NCBI GenBank assembly: GCA_015231885.1
Contig: JADGAT010000003.1
Location: 1-57,934, forward strand
DNA from: SAR324 cluster bacterium
GTDB taxonomy: Bacteria > SAR324 > NAC60-12
Length of the DNA stretch: 57,934 bases
Direction: 5' to 3'
In this document: one piece after another, positions 44,253 through 54,059 of the stretch
Layout: each line of letters starts with the position of its first letter
Numbering within the stretch: position 1 is the first letter of the stretch
Translations under genes and position numbers: made by a program
Notes under the pieces: model-generated
Seen by the model: only the letters and a program-made list of their open reading frames with translations
Told to the model about the DNA's origin: nothing
Databases searched by the model: none

Positions 44253-46544
44253 ATGAAAGTGATTATTCACAAGAATTTCCTTCCACTATTATGTTTAATT
44301 TTACTCACCCTTGCCGCTTATTATCCCGCAACCCAAGCAGAATTCGTATGGGATGATCATCATTTTTTTCTGAATGATCCCTTAATGACGGCACCAGATG
44401 GATTATGGCGCATCTGGTTTGATCCTGACAAACGCTGGAATTATTGGCCTATCACTCGGTCAGCTTTTTGGGTACAGCAGCAATTATGGGGATCCTACCC
44501 TCAAGGATATCACCTCGTCAATATTACTGTACATTTGCTCAATGCCATCATTCTTTGGCTGGCGTTGAAGCAATTTCGAATTCGGGGAGCATGGATAATT
44601 GGAGCATTGTTTGCCATCCATCCTATGCATGTTGCTTCTGTCGCTTGGGCTACCGAGTTAAAAAATACTCTCTCCGGTTTTTTCTACCTCCTTTCCATCT
44701 GGAGTTTTATCAATTTTGACCATAACAAAAGCTGGCGATGGTATGGTATTGCAATAGGAATGTTTATTTGTGCCCTGCTTAGTAAATCAGCAACAATCAT
44801 GCTCCCTGTTCTTTTAATCATTTATCGCGTGTGGTTTGGAAGGAAGTGGGGAAAAATAAACTTTCTCTCTGTCATTCCTTTCTTTTTGCTCTCACTCGGA
44901 TCAGCCTATGTGACGATCTGGTTTGAAACTCGGTACATCGGCACACAGACTGGAGGCCTTTCGTTAAATCTCATAGAAAGAATAATTGTTGCAGGGCATA
45001 TCCCATTTTTTTATCTGGGAAAATTTTTATTTCCTTATCCGCTGATGGCTGTTTATCCAAAGTGGGAAATCACAATGCAACAGTTCTCCCTTTATCTTCC
45101 ATCAATATTTTGGGGGATTGCCAGTATAATAACACTCTGGAAATATCAGAGTTGGGGAAAATCATTCTTTTTAAGTTTAAGTGCTTTTATCATCTCATTG
45201 TTCCCCGTATTGGGGTTATTGAACATTGCAGGATTTACAATTACCTTTGTTTGGATGCATTTAACCTATTTGCCAAGCATTCCTATTCTCATTTTATTAG
45301 GACAGGGAGGAGTTCGAATATCTGACTATTGTTATCAAACTAAATTAATTGGAAGGAAAATAATTCCAGCCATGGCAGGGATAATATTTTTTGTGATCCT
45401 GGGAACCCTAACTTGGAAACATGCTCTGACTTATAAAGATGAAGAAACGATGTGGAAGAACGCACTCAAAAAAAACCCAGACAATTGGAGAGTCCACCAA
45501 GGTTTAGGGTCTGTTTATGGAAAAAAAGGAACTTACCCTTTAGCCATCCAACATCTCAATATCGCCCTCCAAATGAATCCACGAGTTCCAGACACTCATT
45601 TTAACCGAGGAAATGTTTACGAGAAACTAGAGCAATATAATCAAGCAATGCGAGACTACAACAATGCTATTTTACTCCAGCCTAAAGATGGAGATTATTA
45701 TCACAACCGAGGAGTTGTCTATAGCAAACTACAGCAATATGGAAAAGCACTACACGACTTCGACAAAGCCATTGAAATCGACTCAAACAACGGAGGATAT
45801 TACAACAATCGCGGTATTGCTCACGAAAAATTACAGCAATTCAAAAACGCCATCCAGGATTATAAAAAAGCCATCGAAATGAATCCCAAAAACGCAGAAT
45901 ATTATAATAACATCGGGACGACTCATGGCAAATTACAACAATTTGAAAAAGCACTCCAATATCATAATCAAGCCCTTGTTTTAAACCCTGACAAAGCCGA
46001 ATATTACAATAACCGAGGATTTGATTATGAAAGTCTGCAACAACACGAAGAAGCTATCGAAAATTATACTAACGCTATTTTGTTAGATCCTGATAAAGCA
46101 GAGTACTTCCACAATCGAGGATTGGTTTATAAAGAAATCAGAAATTATGAAAAAGCATTGCAAGACTACAACAAGGCTCTGGAGCTTAATAAAAAATATG
46201 TGGAGGCATATAAAAACAGAGGTGTCTTGTATTCACGTTTACAACAATATCAACAAGCACTCCAAGACTACAATAATGTGCTAAAACTTGACCCACAAAA
46301 TTTTGCAGCGTACTATAATCGAGGTATGACCTATGCTCAATTGCGTCAATTCGACTCGGCCATTCAGGATTTTAATCAACTTTTAAAAATGAATCCGAAA
46401 TTTGTAGAAGGCTATAACAGTCGGGGTTTTTTCTATAAGATGCGGGGTGATTTGACCAAAGCATGCTCTGATTGGAAACATGCTTGCCGACAAGGAAATT
46501 GTAAGATGCATGCCCAGGCTCAGAAGAAACAAGATTGCCCATAA
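44253..46544 (+). CDS. TMTC-like GT-C glycosyltransferase with ten C-terminal TPR repeats
   Basis: A 763-residue protein. The N-terminal half has about ten membrane helices and an acidic first loop (FVWDDHHFF, D34/D35) plus PITRSAFW, as in PMT/TMTC-type O-mannosyltransferases. The C-terminal half has about ten near-consensus 34-residue TPRs (YYNNRGxxYxKLQQ...A). Eukaryotic TMTC1-4 have the same order and glycosylate cadherins; bacterial relatives are less understood. The start is a choice between TTG 44223 and ATG 44253. It directly follows the Ser/Thr-rich LRR lipoprotein, which is a candidate acceptor. Confidence 0.75.
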   Translation: MKVIIHKNFLPLLCLILLTLAAYYPATQAEFVWDDHHFFLNDPLMTAPDGLWRIWFDPDKRWNYWPITRSAFWVQQQLWGSYPQGYHLVNITVHLLNAIILWLALKQFRIRGAWIIGALFAIHPMHVASVAWATELKNTLSGFFYLLSIWSFINFDHNKSWRWYGIAIGMFICALLSKSATIMLPVLLIIYRVWFGRKWGKINFLSVIPFFLLSLGSAYVTIWFETRYIGTQTGGLSLNLIERIIVAGHIPFFYLGKFLFPYPLMAVYPKWEITMQQFSLYLPSIFWGIASIITLWKYQSWGKSFFLSLSAFIISLFPVLGLLNIAGFTITFVWMHLTYLPSIPILILLGQGGVRISDYCYQTKLIGRKIIPAMAGIIFFVILGTLTWKHALTYKDEETMWKNALKKNPDNWRVHQGLGSVYGKKGTYPLAIQHLNIALQMNPRVPDTHFNRGNVYEKLEQYNQAMRDYNNAILLQPKDGDYYHNRGVVYSKLQQYGKALHDFDKAIEIDSNNGGYYNNRGIAHEKLQQFKNAIQDYKKAIEMNPKNAEYYNNIGTTHGKLQQFEKALQYHNQALVLNPDKAEYYNNRGFDYESLQQHEEAIENYTNAILLDPDKAEYFHNRGLVYKEIRNYEKALQDYNKALELNKKYVEAYKNRGVLYSRLQQYQQALQDYNNVLKLDPQNFAAYYNRGMTYAQLRQFDSAIQDFNQLLKMNPKFVEGYNSRGFFYKMRGDLTKACSDWKHACRQGNCKMHAQAQKKQDCP

Positions 46545-46607
46545 CTCCAAGTTGAAAAAATTTCATTTATTGAGCCATTTACCAGACCTGTCACAAAAAC
46601 AAAAAAT

Positions 46608-47606
46608 ATGGAATATATAGGATTAGGCATAGATACTACCTTTGATGACACATCTATTGCGATTTTGAGAGGCAAATCCGAAATACTCGCCAATGTCACA
46701 CTATCACAATACAAAGAACACGAAGAGTTCGGAGGAGTTGTACCAGAAAGGGCCTCACGCAAACACATGGAAGTCATTAATCCACTCATAGAAGATGCAC
46801 TAAAGCAAGCCAAGCTAACATTTCAAGAATTAGACTACATTGCTGTTTCAAACTATCCGGGGTTACTGGGGTCTATTCTAATCGGTGTCACAGTTGCTAA
46901 ATCATTAGCCTATTCATTACAGATCCCATTGGTTGGTGTGAACCACGTAGAAGCACACCCGTATGCCAATTTTTTACTCTACAACAATATGGATTTTCCC
47001 ATGATTCATCTGGTAGTGGCAGGAGGGCATACTTTGATATTTCATGCCCGAGATCATTTTGATTATGATATTTTGGGACGGAGTGTTGATGATGCTGCAG
47101 GTGAGTGCGTTGATAAAGTCGCAAAAATGTTTGGGTATCCTATGCCTGGAGGCCCCATTGTCGATCAATGTGCATTAACGGCTCCTTCCGATACATACCA
47201 ATTTCCGCGTCCTGTTTTAAACCAGAACAACTATAATTTTTCGTTTAGCGGACTCAAAACCGCAATGCTGCGTTTCCGAGAAGAACAACCAGAAGCTTTA
47301 AAACACGAGGCGGATGTTCTCTCCAGTTTTTTTCAAAGTATTGTAGATGTATTATTGTACAAGACATTCAAAGCCGCTCATAATAAAAAAATAGAGAGGA
47401 TTTCTGTTTCGGGTGGACTAGCAGCCAGTAAAAAACTGCGCCAAAGTTTTGAAGAAGCCGCTCAGGATAAAAAAATTAAACTTTATTATCCTCCACCACA
47501 ACTTTGTACCGATAATGCGGCAATGGTTACTTGTTTGGCCGCATATAAATTTGAACAGGGTTTAATTGATGATCTTCAATTAGGTGTATTTGCCAATTTA
47601 TCTTGA
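46608..47606 (+). CDS. tsaD: tRNA N6-adenosine threonylcarbamoyltransferase TsaD
   Basis: A 332-residue TsaD/Kae1 protein. It has the metal-binding HVEAH at 113-117, PGLLGSILIGV, the VAGGHTLIF segment and C-terminal TDNAAM. It transfers threonylcarbamoyl from TC-AMP to A37 of ANN-decoding tRNAs with TsaB and TsaE, which are not in this window. The product t6A is the substrate of MtaB at 18915. Ends 21 bases from the convergent PPIase gene. Confidence 0.96.
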   Translation: MEYIGLGIDTTFDDTSIAILRGKSEILANVTLSQYKEHEEFGGVVPERASRKHMEVINPLIEDALKQAKLTFQELDYIAVSNYPGLLGSILIGVTVAKSLAYSLQIPLVGVNHVEAHPYANFLLYNNMDFPMIHLVVAGGHTLIFHARDHFDYDILGRSVDDAAGECVDKVAKMFGYPMPGGPIVDQCALTAPSDTYQFPRPVLNQNNYNFSFSGLKTAMLRFREEQPEALKHEADVLSSFFQSIVDVLLYKTFKAAHNKKIERISVSGGLAASKKLRQSFEEAAQDKKIKLYYPPPQLCTDNAAMVTCLAAYKFEQGLIDDLQLGVFANLS

Positions 47607-47626
47607 GCACGATTTTTCTTTTTCAC

Positions 47627-48556
47627 TCAATTGACAACGATTTGAGCAGACTCTCTTAATTTCTCCAAGTAGGAGGTCAATGCCTTCTGACGTTTTTGAT
47701 CAAACAATCCATTATGGTATTGAGTATAGAGTTGTTCAGGCAATTTTTTACAGTCAGCTCCGCTATTATAGCGAACACTCTGAATATATAAAAGGTGGTA
47801 TCCAAATGCCGTTTGAACCAGATCACTAGGCACTTGTTCTTCTAAAGAAAAGATCACTTGATCAATTGCGGGTAACAGTTGTCCTTTTCGAAAAAAACCT
47901 AAATTTCCTCCTGTTTTTTGAGCGCTCGGATCTTGAGAATATTTTTTTGCTAATTCTCCAAATGAAACCCCTCCCTGTAATTTTTTTTTTATTAATTTTG
48001 TTTTACTGAGTGCTTCTTTCTCTGAACTACGAAAAAGAATCTGTGCAACTTCTAATTCTTTTGTGCTTTCTGCCGTTTCTTCACAAAATTTTTTTACTTC
48101 TTCTTCTGTAACAAAAACATTTCCTACAACCTCTTGTGCCATTACACGTTGTTTTAGTAAATCTTTCGAAACAAGCTCTCTCAATTTATCAGGTTCATAG
48201 TTATTGGTAATCTGAGGATTAGCCTTGGCCAACCGATTTATTTGCTGTTCCACATCGTCTTCAGTTATTTCAAATTTTAATTCTTTCGCTCGATCAAGAA
48301 TTAATAGTTCGTCAACTAAATTTTGAATTACATTCTCTTCCACTTGTGCCAATTGTTTGTCACGTCCTTCTCCAGCAGGCAACACTTCAATTATTTGTGC
48401 ACGTAATGCGGTTTTTGCTTCTTCAATCTCCGAATTCGTCAAAATTTCATTATTCACAATAACTTTGATATAATCCAATACCATTGTTTGTGCATAAGAA
48501 ATTAAACTCAAACTAAAAAAAAGACCTGATAGTAGAATACTAAATCGGTATTTCAT
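47627..48556 (-). CDS. Periplasmic SurA-like peptidyl-prolyl isomerase
   Basis: A 309-residue exported protein with a signal peptide ending near SYA (residue 22). An N-terminal SurA-like chaperone region begins VLDYIKVIVNNEIL, and one parvulin domain follows (about residues 165-265; GVSFGELAKKYSQDPSAQKTGG...GFFRKGQL). SurA proteins guide outer-membrane barrels; E. coli SurA has two parvulin domains, so this is a shorter, one-domain form. The start has AAGGTG upstream. It lies six bases downstream of the LolA-like gene. Confidence 0.85.
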   Translation of the reverse strand: MKYRFSILLSGLFFSLSLISYAQTMVLDYIKVIVNNEILTNSEIEEAKTALRAQIIEVLPAGEGRDKQLAQVEENVIQNLVDELLILDRAKELKFEITEDDVEQQINRLAKANPQITNNYEPDKLRELVSKDLLKQRVMAQEVVGNVFVTEEEVKKFCEETAESTKELEVAQILFRSSEKEALSKTKLIKKKLQGGVSFGELAKKYSQDPSAQKTGGNLGFFRKGQLLPAIDQVIFSLEEQVPSDLVQTAFGYHLLYIQSVRYNSGADCKKLPEQLYTQYHNGLFDQKRQKALTSYLEKLRESAQIVVN

Positions 48557-48562
48557 CTAAAT

Positions 48563-49399
48563 TCACCTTGTGTAATCAGTTTGAAGTAATGCTGAATGGT
48601 TCTGTGACCATTTTATTGCTTTTTGACGTAGTATTTCCTTCGGCAACTTAGGAGGGCGTTCAAAAGAGTCAATAACGACCCTTTTAAATAAACGATTGTC
48701 TAAATAATAATCCGTATGTATCGGATAGCTCAACAGTTTTTTGTATTTGGTCAAACGCTTGAACAAAACCTGAATAGTATGATTTTTTTCTTCTGTACGA
48801 ACACTATAATTCAATGCTTTCAATAAAAAATTGTGCTGATCTAACAATACAAAATGATCCGTGGACTGATCTCCAATACGATAAAAGGTGCTATAATCCT
48901 TATCCCGATAAAGTGAAATATCTGTTCCGTGGACATTTATCGCTTGCAAAGCCTTTTCCCAATCCTTTCCCCGACTAACAACAAAAAGAAGGTAATGAGG
49001 AAAAACATCCATTTTTGAGAAATATCGATCTTGCTGCGTAATCGAACTGACCTCGTCTCCATCAGCTTCATAATAAAAATGCAATAATTGCTGATTATGA
49101 TCAAATGTTTCGATGGTAAGAAAATTATTCATTTCCCAATAGATTTTTTGTTGATAACCCCATTCTGATACCTTAGCAGACCGTTGACCCTTCCCATTCT
49201 CATTTGCAAATGGGTCAAACACATGGACTTTTGTTGTGAGCATGACACGATCCCACTGTTTTGAATTCTGTAAAACGTGGTGCATCATGTCTTGCCATGT
49301 GGGCTGGTAAGCAAAGCTCTTACCAGCCAAGCTGGTACAAAGCAATATGCAGCAGGCCATGCTATTCAACCAGTGTTTATGCTTGAACAAATGATTCAT
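48563..49399 (-). CDS. Periplasmic protein, possibly LolA-like
   Basis: A 278-residue exported protein with signal peptide ending SFA (residue 30). The mature part shows long amphipathic strands (EWGYQQKIYWEM, LLHFYYEADGDEVSS) and a closing helix, which recalls LolA/outer-membrane lipoprotein-sorting folds; this is only a visual impression. The frame is open to 49510 but that would overlap the GT2 gene by 68 bases; ATG 49399 gives the signal peptide and a 43-base gap. It sits between the GT2 gene and the SurA-like gene. Confidence 0.5.
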   Translation of the reverse strand: MNHLFKHKHWLNSMACCILLCTSLAGKSFAYQPTWQDMMHHVLQNSKQWDRVMLTTKVHVFDPFANENGKGQRSAKVSEWGYQQKIYWEMNNFLTIETFDHNQQLLHFYYEADGDEVSSITQQDRYFSKMDVFPHYLLFVVSRGKDWEKALQAINVHGTDISLYRDKDYSTFYRIGDQSTDHFVLLDQHNFLLKALNYSVRTEEKNHTIQVLFKRLTKYKKLLSYPIHTDYYLDNRLFKRVVIDSFERPPKLPKEILRQKAIKWSQNHSALLQTDYTR

Positions 49400-49442
49400 A
49401 CGATTAACCGTGAAAAAGTACGTTATCGCTATCAAAGGATGT

Positions 49443-50393
49443 TTAAGGAATGGAGTTGGATTTCTTTTTAACTGTCGTTTGCACCTGTAACGATTGTTGC
49501 CAATAGACAATCATTTCTGCAAGAAATCCAAAAATCACGATCTGTGCCCCAATCCCCATAGCAAAAAAGCTGATCGTGAATAACGGACTGGAGCCAATTG
49601 AGATGCCTTGCAACCACCTTCCAAAAAATAAATAGATAAAAATCAATATCCCAGTCATGATGGTCGATAGACCAATTCCTCCAAACAAATGCATCGGTCG
49701 AACAAAGTAAGTGGTTAAAAACATGACCGTTATCAAATCCAGTGCTCCCCGTAAATAGCGTTCAAATCCATATTTAGAGACACCATGCTCTCGAGGATGA
49801 TGGAGAACGGATATCTCTTTGACCGTGAATCCTTTTTTATGAACTAACACCGGAATAAATCGATGCATCTCTCCATACAAATACAACTCCTCCAGCATTT
49901 CTTTCCGGTAGGCTTTCAACCCACAGTTGAAATCATGAATGGGCAAACCACTGATTTTTGAAGTTACCCAATTGTAAAACTTGGAAGGGATTCTTTTTTC
50001 AAAAGGATCATCCCGGTTTGCTCTCCAGCCGGTTACAAGATCGGCACCATCATGAATCTCTTGAATAAAGGCAGGCAAATCTTTAGGATCATTTTGTAAA
50101 TCAGCATCCATCGTAATCACAATTTTTCCCTCCACTTCTTTCAAACCGGCTGACAATGCCATCGATTTTCCAAAATTTTTGCGAAATGTGATCACATCGA
50201 TTTTGATCGTAGAATTGTTCTGCAAGTGTTCTAAAACATTTGGAGAATCATCAGTGCTTCCATCGTCGATAAAGATGATTTCGACACGATAGCGATCTAA
50301 AGATTTTTCAATTCCTTCAACCAGCTTCGGCAATGTCTGGGATTCGTTAAATACTGGAACGACAATTGATATTTCTATTTCACGATGATCCAT
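49443..50393 (-). CDS. Family 2 glycosyltransferase, polyprenyl-phosphate sugar synthase type
   Basis: A 316-residue enzyme with the GT2 fold: SIVVPVFNES, FIDDGSTDDS and the metal-binding MDADLQNDP (DXD). C-terminal membrane helices at about 230-255 and 265-290 follow. This matches GtrB/ArnC/DPM1-type enzymes, which load a sugar from a nucleotide donor onto polyprenyl phosphate. It could supply the carrier sugar used by the GT-C enzymes of this window, including the GT39-like gene divergently encoded 188 bases upstream. The donor sugar is unknown. Confidence 0.85.
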   Translation of the reverse strand: MDHREIEISIVVPVFNESQTLPKLVEGIEKSLDRYRVEIIFIDDGSTDDSPNVLEHLQNNSTIKIDVITFRKNFGKSMALSAGLKEVEGKIVITMDADLQNDPKDLPAFIQEIHDGADLVTGWRANRDDPFEKRIPSKFYNWVTSKISGLPIHDFNCGLKAYRKEMLEELYLYGEMHRFIPVLVHKKGFTVKEISVLHHPREHGVSKYGFERYLRGALDLITVMFLTTYFVRPMHLFGGIGLSTIMTGILIFIYLFFGRWLQGISIGSSPLFTISFFAMGIGAQIVIFGFLAEMIVYWQQSLQVQTTVKKKSNSIP

Positions 50394-50581
50394 CTTTCTT
50401 TCTCAATATTCAGTTAAACCCCGTTCGCATTTTTTTCCAAGTATTAGCAACACACAAAACCTCGTTAGAAGGCGCAGTATCTGCATTTCAGTAATCGAAT
50501 AACTATGAAACGAGTATATGACAGTTTTTCAAAAAAAGAAAAATATATTTAAGATGAACTCAGAACACACATATTAGCAAT

Positions 50582-52105
50582 ATGATAGAATCATTTTTCT
50601 CGTCTTCGACAGTCAAAAAGCAGGTGATCTGGGGAACCATGTTATTTCTTTTACTAATCCGTCTCTATCACATAGCAGGCCCTATTGTAGACCACCAAAG
50701 CTGGAACCAGATTTCAGCAGCATCCATGGCAAAGAATCTTCACTACGATTGGCAAACATGGTTGCATCCTAAGGTGGACATATTCCCATCGCCCGAAGTG
50801 ACCAGTCGTGTCTATGCTCAAGAATTCCTACTATACCATATTCCAGTCGCTCTGTTGTACGAGCTAGTCGGAGTACAAGAGTGGCCAGGGCGTTTAGTAA
50901 GTATCAGCTTTGGATTGCTGGGATTGTGGTATTGGTTTTTGTTATCACGGCGATTATTTGGAGATCGGGTTGCTTTCATAACTTTGATCATTATGGGGGT
51001 ATCGCCATTAAACTGGTACTACCACCGAGCTGTGATGCCAGATAGCTGCATGGTCACCGCGATGGTTGCGGGTTGCTATTATTTTTACCTATGGTTAGAC
51101 GAACAGGTCAATCATAAATATCTCGTGTACTCATTGCTTTGGACAATGGCTGCGGGATTATTCAAAATATTTGGTTTGGTCGTTGGGGTAACTTATCTGT
51201 TGTTAATACTACTTAGACGAGATTTCGCTTTATTTAAACAGCCAAAACTTTATGTATTCGCCATATTAGCGTGGCTGCCTACCTTGTTGTGGATCTACCA
51301 TGTATTGAACCTAAAAGAAGGGATTACTGAGTTTACTCATATCAATAATATGAATCAAATCCGTCATCCGGAGTTATTGTTATCGTGGGATTTTTATTCT
51401 CGTATTTTTCTGTCACGGCTCATTGATCAAACCCTGACTCCTTGGGCAGCTATATTTTGCATTATAGGTTTATTTTCCTGCAACCTGAAAGACAGGCGGT
51501 ACCATCTCCCCCTAGCCTGGGTATTGGGCAGTTTATTATTTTTGATTATCGTTCAAAGAGGAAATTACCGACATGATTATTATCAAATGTTTTTTGCTCC
51601 AGGATTGGCATTATTTGCCGCTATTGGGGTAGAGCAAACATTCCATTGGAAAAAAATTCGCCGATCCACACACCACAAGGTATTGACCATTTTATTTGGG
51701 TTGTTTCTCATCCATAGTACGAAGTATGTTTATAACCACTTTCAATATGACATAGGCTCCTACCTAACTGGGAAAAAAATTGCGGAACTGAGCCATAACC
51801 CTGACGACCGCGTGTTGTCACTGGACGTTGGGGTTCGACAATACAATCAACTGGTATACTACTCCCAACGAGCAGGATGGTATCTCTGGGATCCCAATGT
51901 GGAGGCATTGCAAGCTTATTTACCACTCGGAGCAAAATGGCTGGGAGTCCATATGAAATTAGATACAGACTTTAAAAAATATCAGTCCTTGCTACAACAA
52001 ATTAACACTATGTACCCTAAAGTATGGGAAGATCGAAATAGTGTGGATCGCTATGGACAACCTGTCATTACCCAGGTGTATGATTTGTCATTAAAACAGA
52101 AATGA
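50582..52105 (+). CDS. GT39-like polytopic glycosyltransferase
   Basis: A 507-residue membrane protein with about ten helices. The first loop reads PIVDHQSWNQ, with D37/H38, a variant of the (D/E)-H-x-W-R-Q-type loop seen in PMT_2 family enzymes. A later MGVSPLNWYYHRAVMPDSCM segment is also typical. It should transfer a polyprenyl-phosphate-linked sugar in the periplasm. The divergent GT2 gene (49443-50393) is the likely donor synthase. Acceptor unknown. Confidence 0.65.
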   Translation: MIESFFSSSTVKKQVIWGTMLFLLLIRLYHIAGPIVDHQSWNQISAASMAKNLHYDWQTWLHPKVDIFPSPEVTSRVYAQEFLLYHIPVALLYELVGVQEWPGRLVSISFGLLGLWYWFLLSRRLFGDRVAFITLIIMGVSPLNWYYHRAVMPDSCMVTAMVAGCYYFYLWLDEQVNHKYLVYSLLWTMAAGLFKIFGLVVGVTYLLLILLRRDFALFKQPKLYVFAILAWLPTLLWIYHVLNLKEGITEFTHINNMNQIRHPELLLSWDFYSRIFLSRLIDQTLTPWAAIFCIIGLFSCNLKDRRYHLPLAWVLGSLLFLIIVQRGNYRHDYYQMFFAPGLALFAAIGVEQTFHWKKIRRSTHHKVLTILFGLFLIHSTKYVYNHFQYDIGSYLTGKKIAELSHNPDDRVLSLDVGVRQYNQLVYYSQRAGWYLWDPNVEALQAYLPLGAKWLGVHMKLDTDFKKYQSLLQQINTMYPKVWEDRNSVDRYGQPVITQVYDLSLKQK

Positions 52106-52152
52106 CTATTTTGTATCTAGACTTTGGGGAAAACCTATTCCATTTAATAACA

Positions 52153-53325
52153 TCAGTTCCCGGTGGGACTAAGTTCAAACGAATCAATGGTATTGCCATT
52201 AAAATCAATAGCAGTGCCTGTTAACGTCATGTCATTGATATTAATTAAAACAAAGTGGTATGCAGATTTTCCTACAGCTTCATCGGGGCTTCCTGCCAAG
52301 TCCCGTAAGTCAGCGCCACCACCACCAGTGGTAACATAGGTAACAGGATCTCCGTTCTCTGTATAGTCCACTCTCGGAAAGAATCGCTCATAGGCATGCA
52401 CATCCCCTCCAAATATAATCTGCACTCCAAATCGTTCTGCAATGGGAGAAACGATCCTCCCAATAGACGGCTTCGATCCACGTCCAAGAGCAGTAGTGAG
52501 TATAGAATGTGAAAGGTAAATAAATTTCCAGGTTTGTGTGGATTCTTGTAATGTGCGCTCCAAAAATTGCACCTGAGAGTCAATATTACTACTGTTGATA
52601 ATAGTATTAGAATTCAAGCCAATGAAGAGTGCATTTCCAAAATTGAAAGAAAAATAATCTTCCGAACCTTCAATATTATTTTTAGGCAAGGAAAAATATT
52701 TATAAAATGGTTTCCCGTCATCGACTAGATCATGGTCACCAATAACGGGATAAAAAGGTATTCGATGAATGAAGGACCGATACGGTTCAAAATATTTGCT
52801 ACGATATTCTCCTTCATATCCATCATAAATTACATCTCCCATGTGAATCAAAAATGAAGCATTGCTGGCATACTCCAGCATCTGAGCAGCAACTTTATAT
52901 TGAGGCTGTGTTCCATAACCGCTATCTCCAATTGCAATAAATGAAAATGCCGTTTTGCTCCCTTCCGGCAAGGCTGTTCGGAAGGAGCGCAATGGGCCCA
53001 CTCTTATCTTACCTTCTTTCGCCTGATAATAATAAAGGGTATCCTCACTCAAGTCTCTAATCTCAATCTCATGAAATGATACAGGAGAATCAGAAACTTT
53101 TGTCACTAATGATCCATTGTCTTCATAAACCTCCACAGTGCCTATTTCCTTATCAGCTGATTGCCAAAGGACTGTCACCCTATCTGTCTTTACATTTTGA
53201 ATGTAAGGCAGAATGGGTCCAAGTGTTTCTAATGCCAATTCTGTTTCTGGCTGATCACAACTCGGCAAAAAAAGCAGTAATACACCTCCATACAGGCATC
53301 GCAAGAAAGAACGTCTAGAAAACAT
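52153..53325 (-). CDS. Tat-exported lipoprotein metallophosphatase
   Basis: A 390-residue predicted phosphatase. The N-terminus MFSRRSFLR matches the Tat SRRxFLK motif and is followed by a lipobox LPSC at Cys23. An Fn3-like domain (about 36-118), typical of purple acid phosphatases, precedes the calcineurin-like domain with GDSGYG (133-138), GDVIYD (163-168), GDHD (196-199, where GNH is usual), LSHS (H273) and GGDVHAYER (H310). Two metal ions would be inserted before export, which fits the Tat route. A role in phosphate-ester scavenging is likely. ATG 53325 has TTAGGAG upstream. Confidence 0.85.
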   Translation of the reverse strand: MFSRRSFLRCLYGGVLLLFLPSCDQPETELALETLGPILPYIQNVKTDRVTVLWQSADKEIGTVEVYEDNGSLVTKVSDSPVSFHEIEIRDLSEDTLYYYQAKEGKIRVGPLRSFRTALPEGSKTAFSFIAIGDSGYGTQPQYKVAAQMLEYASNASFLIHMGDVIYDGYEGEYRSKYFEPYRSFIHRIPFYPVIGDHDLVDDGKPFYKYFSLPKNNIEGSEDYFSFNFGNALFIGLNSNTIINSSNIDSQVQFLERTLQESTQTWKFIYLSHSILTTALGRGSKPSIGRIVSPIAERFGVQIIFGGDVHAYERFFPRVDYTENGDPVTYVTTGGGGADLRDLAGSPDEAVGKSAYHFVLININDMTLTGTAIDFNGNTIDSFELSPTGN

Positions 53326-53444
53326 GGCACTCCTAAGAGATATGGAAAAATTACTAAAGGATTAAATATTGCATAACTAATTGAGTCTCCAACTTAACAA
53401 AAAGATCAGTTTTCATCATTAATTTTAAAAACTTCAGACGTGAT

Positions 53445-54044
53445 ATGCTAAAAAGTATTTATTTGGCACTGTTTATTTTACTTAGCACAACTTCTACGAT
53501 ATGGGGAAACTTTCCTGATTATGATCTCAACACAATGAATCAACAAAAACTCAATTTGGGAAAACTCCAGCAGTATCCAATACTGATTATTATATCACCA
53601 CAATTTGAAACAACTAGGCAATCCGTGCACCTCTACCAGCAATTGTACCAAAATCTTAAAAACCAAGCGTATCTCTTAGTTGCACCAGATTTATCATTTT
53701 TTGCTTCCAATGAAACCACTCTTAATATCTTGACACAAAAAATAGATGATGATGCCCAATCAGGAGTAGTATTGGATTGGGATCGAAATTTTGTAACACT
53801 TCTCTCTGCAGAAAACAGTGAAGATCCCTTGGTTCTTTTGCTAGAAGAAGATGGTACAATTCTAGGACGTTATCACTATCAAACCGTTACAGATGCTTTT
53901 GAATTTGTGGCCAATACCTTCTCTGATTTGCTGCCTTTTCATGCTACAGAATTATGGGCCAATTCACCCTTGGAAAATCAATCTTTGAGCCAGGAAACCA
54001 ATGAGTGTACTCCGGGCATATATTTAGAGAATTGTAGAAAATAA
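53445..54044 (+). CDS. Secreted protein, possible thioredoxin-like fold
   Basis: A 199-residue protein with a signal peptide (to about IWG, residue 21). The mature start FPDYDLNTMNQQKLNLGKL and the PILIIISPQF strand recall thioredoxin-like/AhpC-type proteins, but there is no CxxC; only one Cys pair appears near the end. If the fold is right it is redox-inactive. It is followed after 15 bases by the HEAT/TPR gene and is likely co-transcribed. Confidence 0.45.
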   Translation: MLKSIYLALFILLSTTSTIWGNFPDYDLNTMNQQKLNLGKLQQYPILIIISPQFETTRQSVHLYQQLYQNLKNQAYLLVAPDLSFFASNETTLNILTQKIDDDAQSGVVLDWDRNFVTLLSAENSEDPLVLLLEEDGTILGRYHYQTVTDAFEFVANTFSDLLPFHATELWANSPLENQSLSQETNECTPGIYLENCRK

Positions 54045-54059
54045 CACATATCCCTTAAA

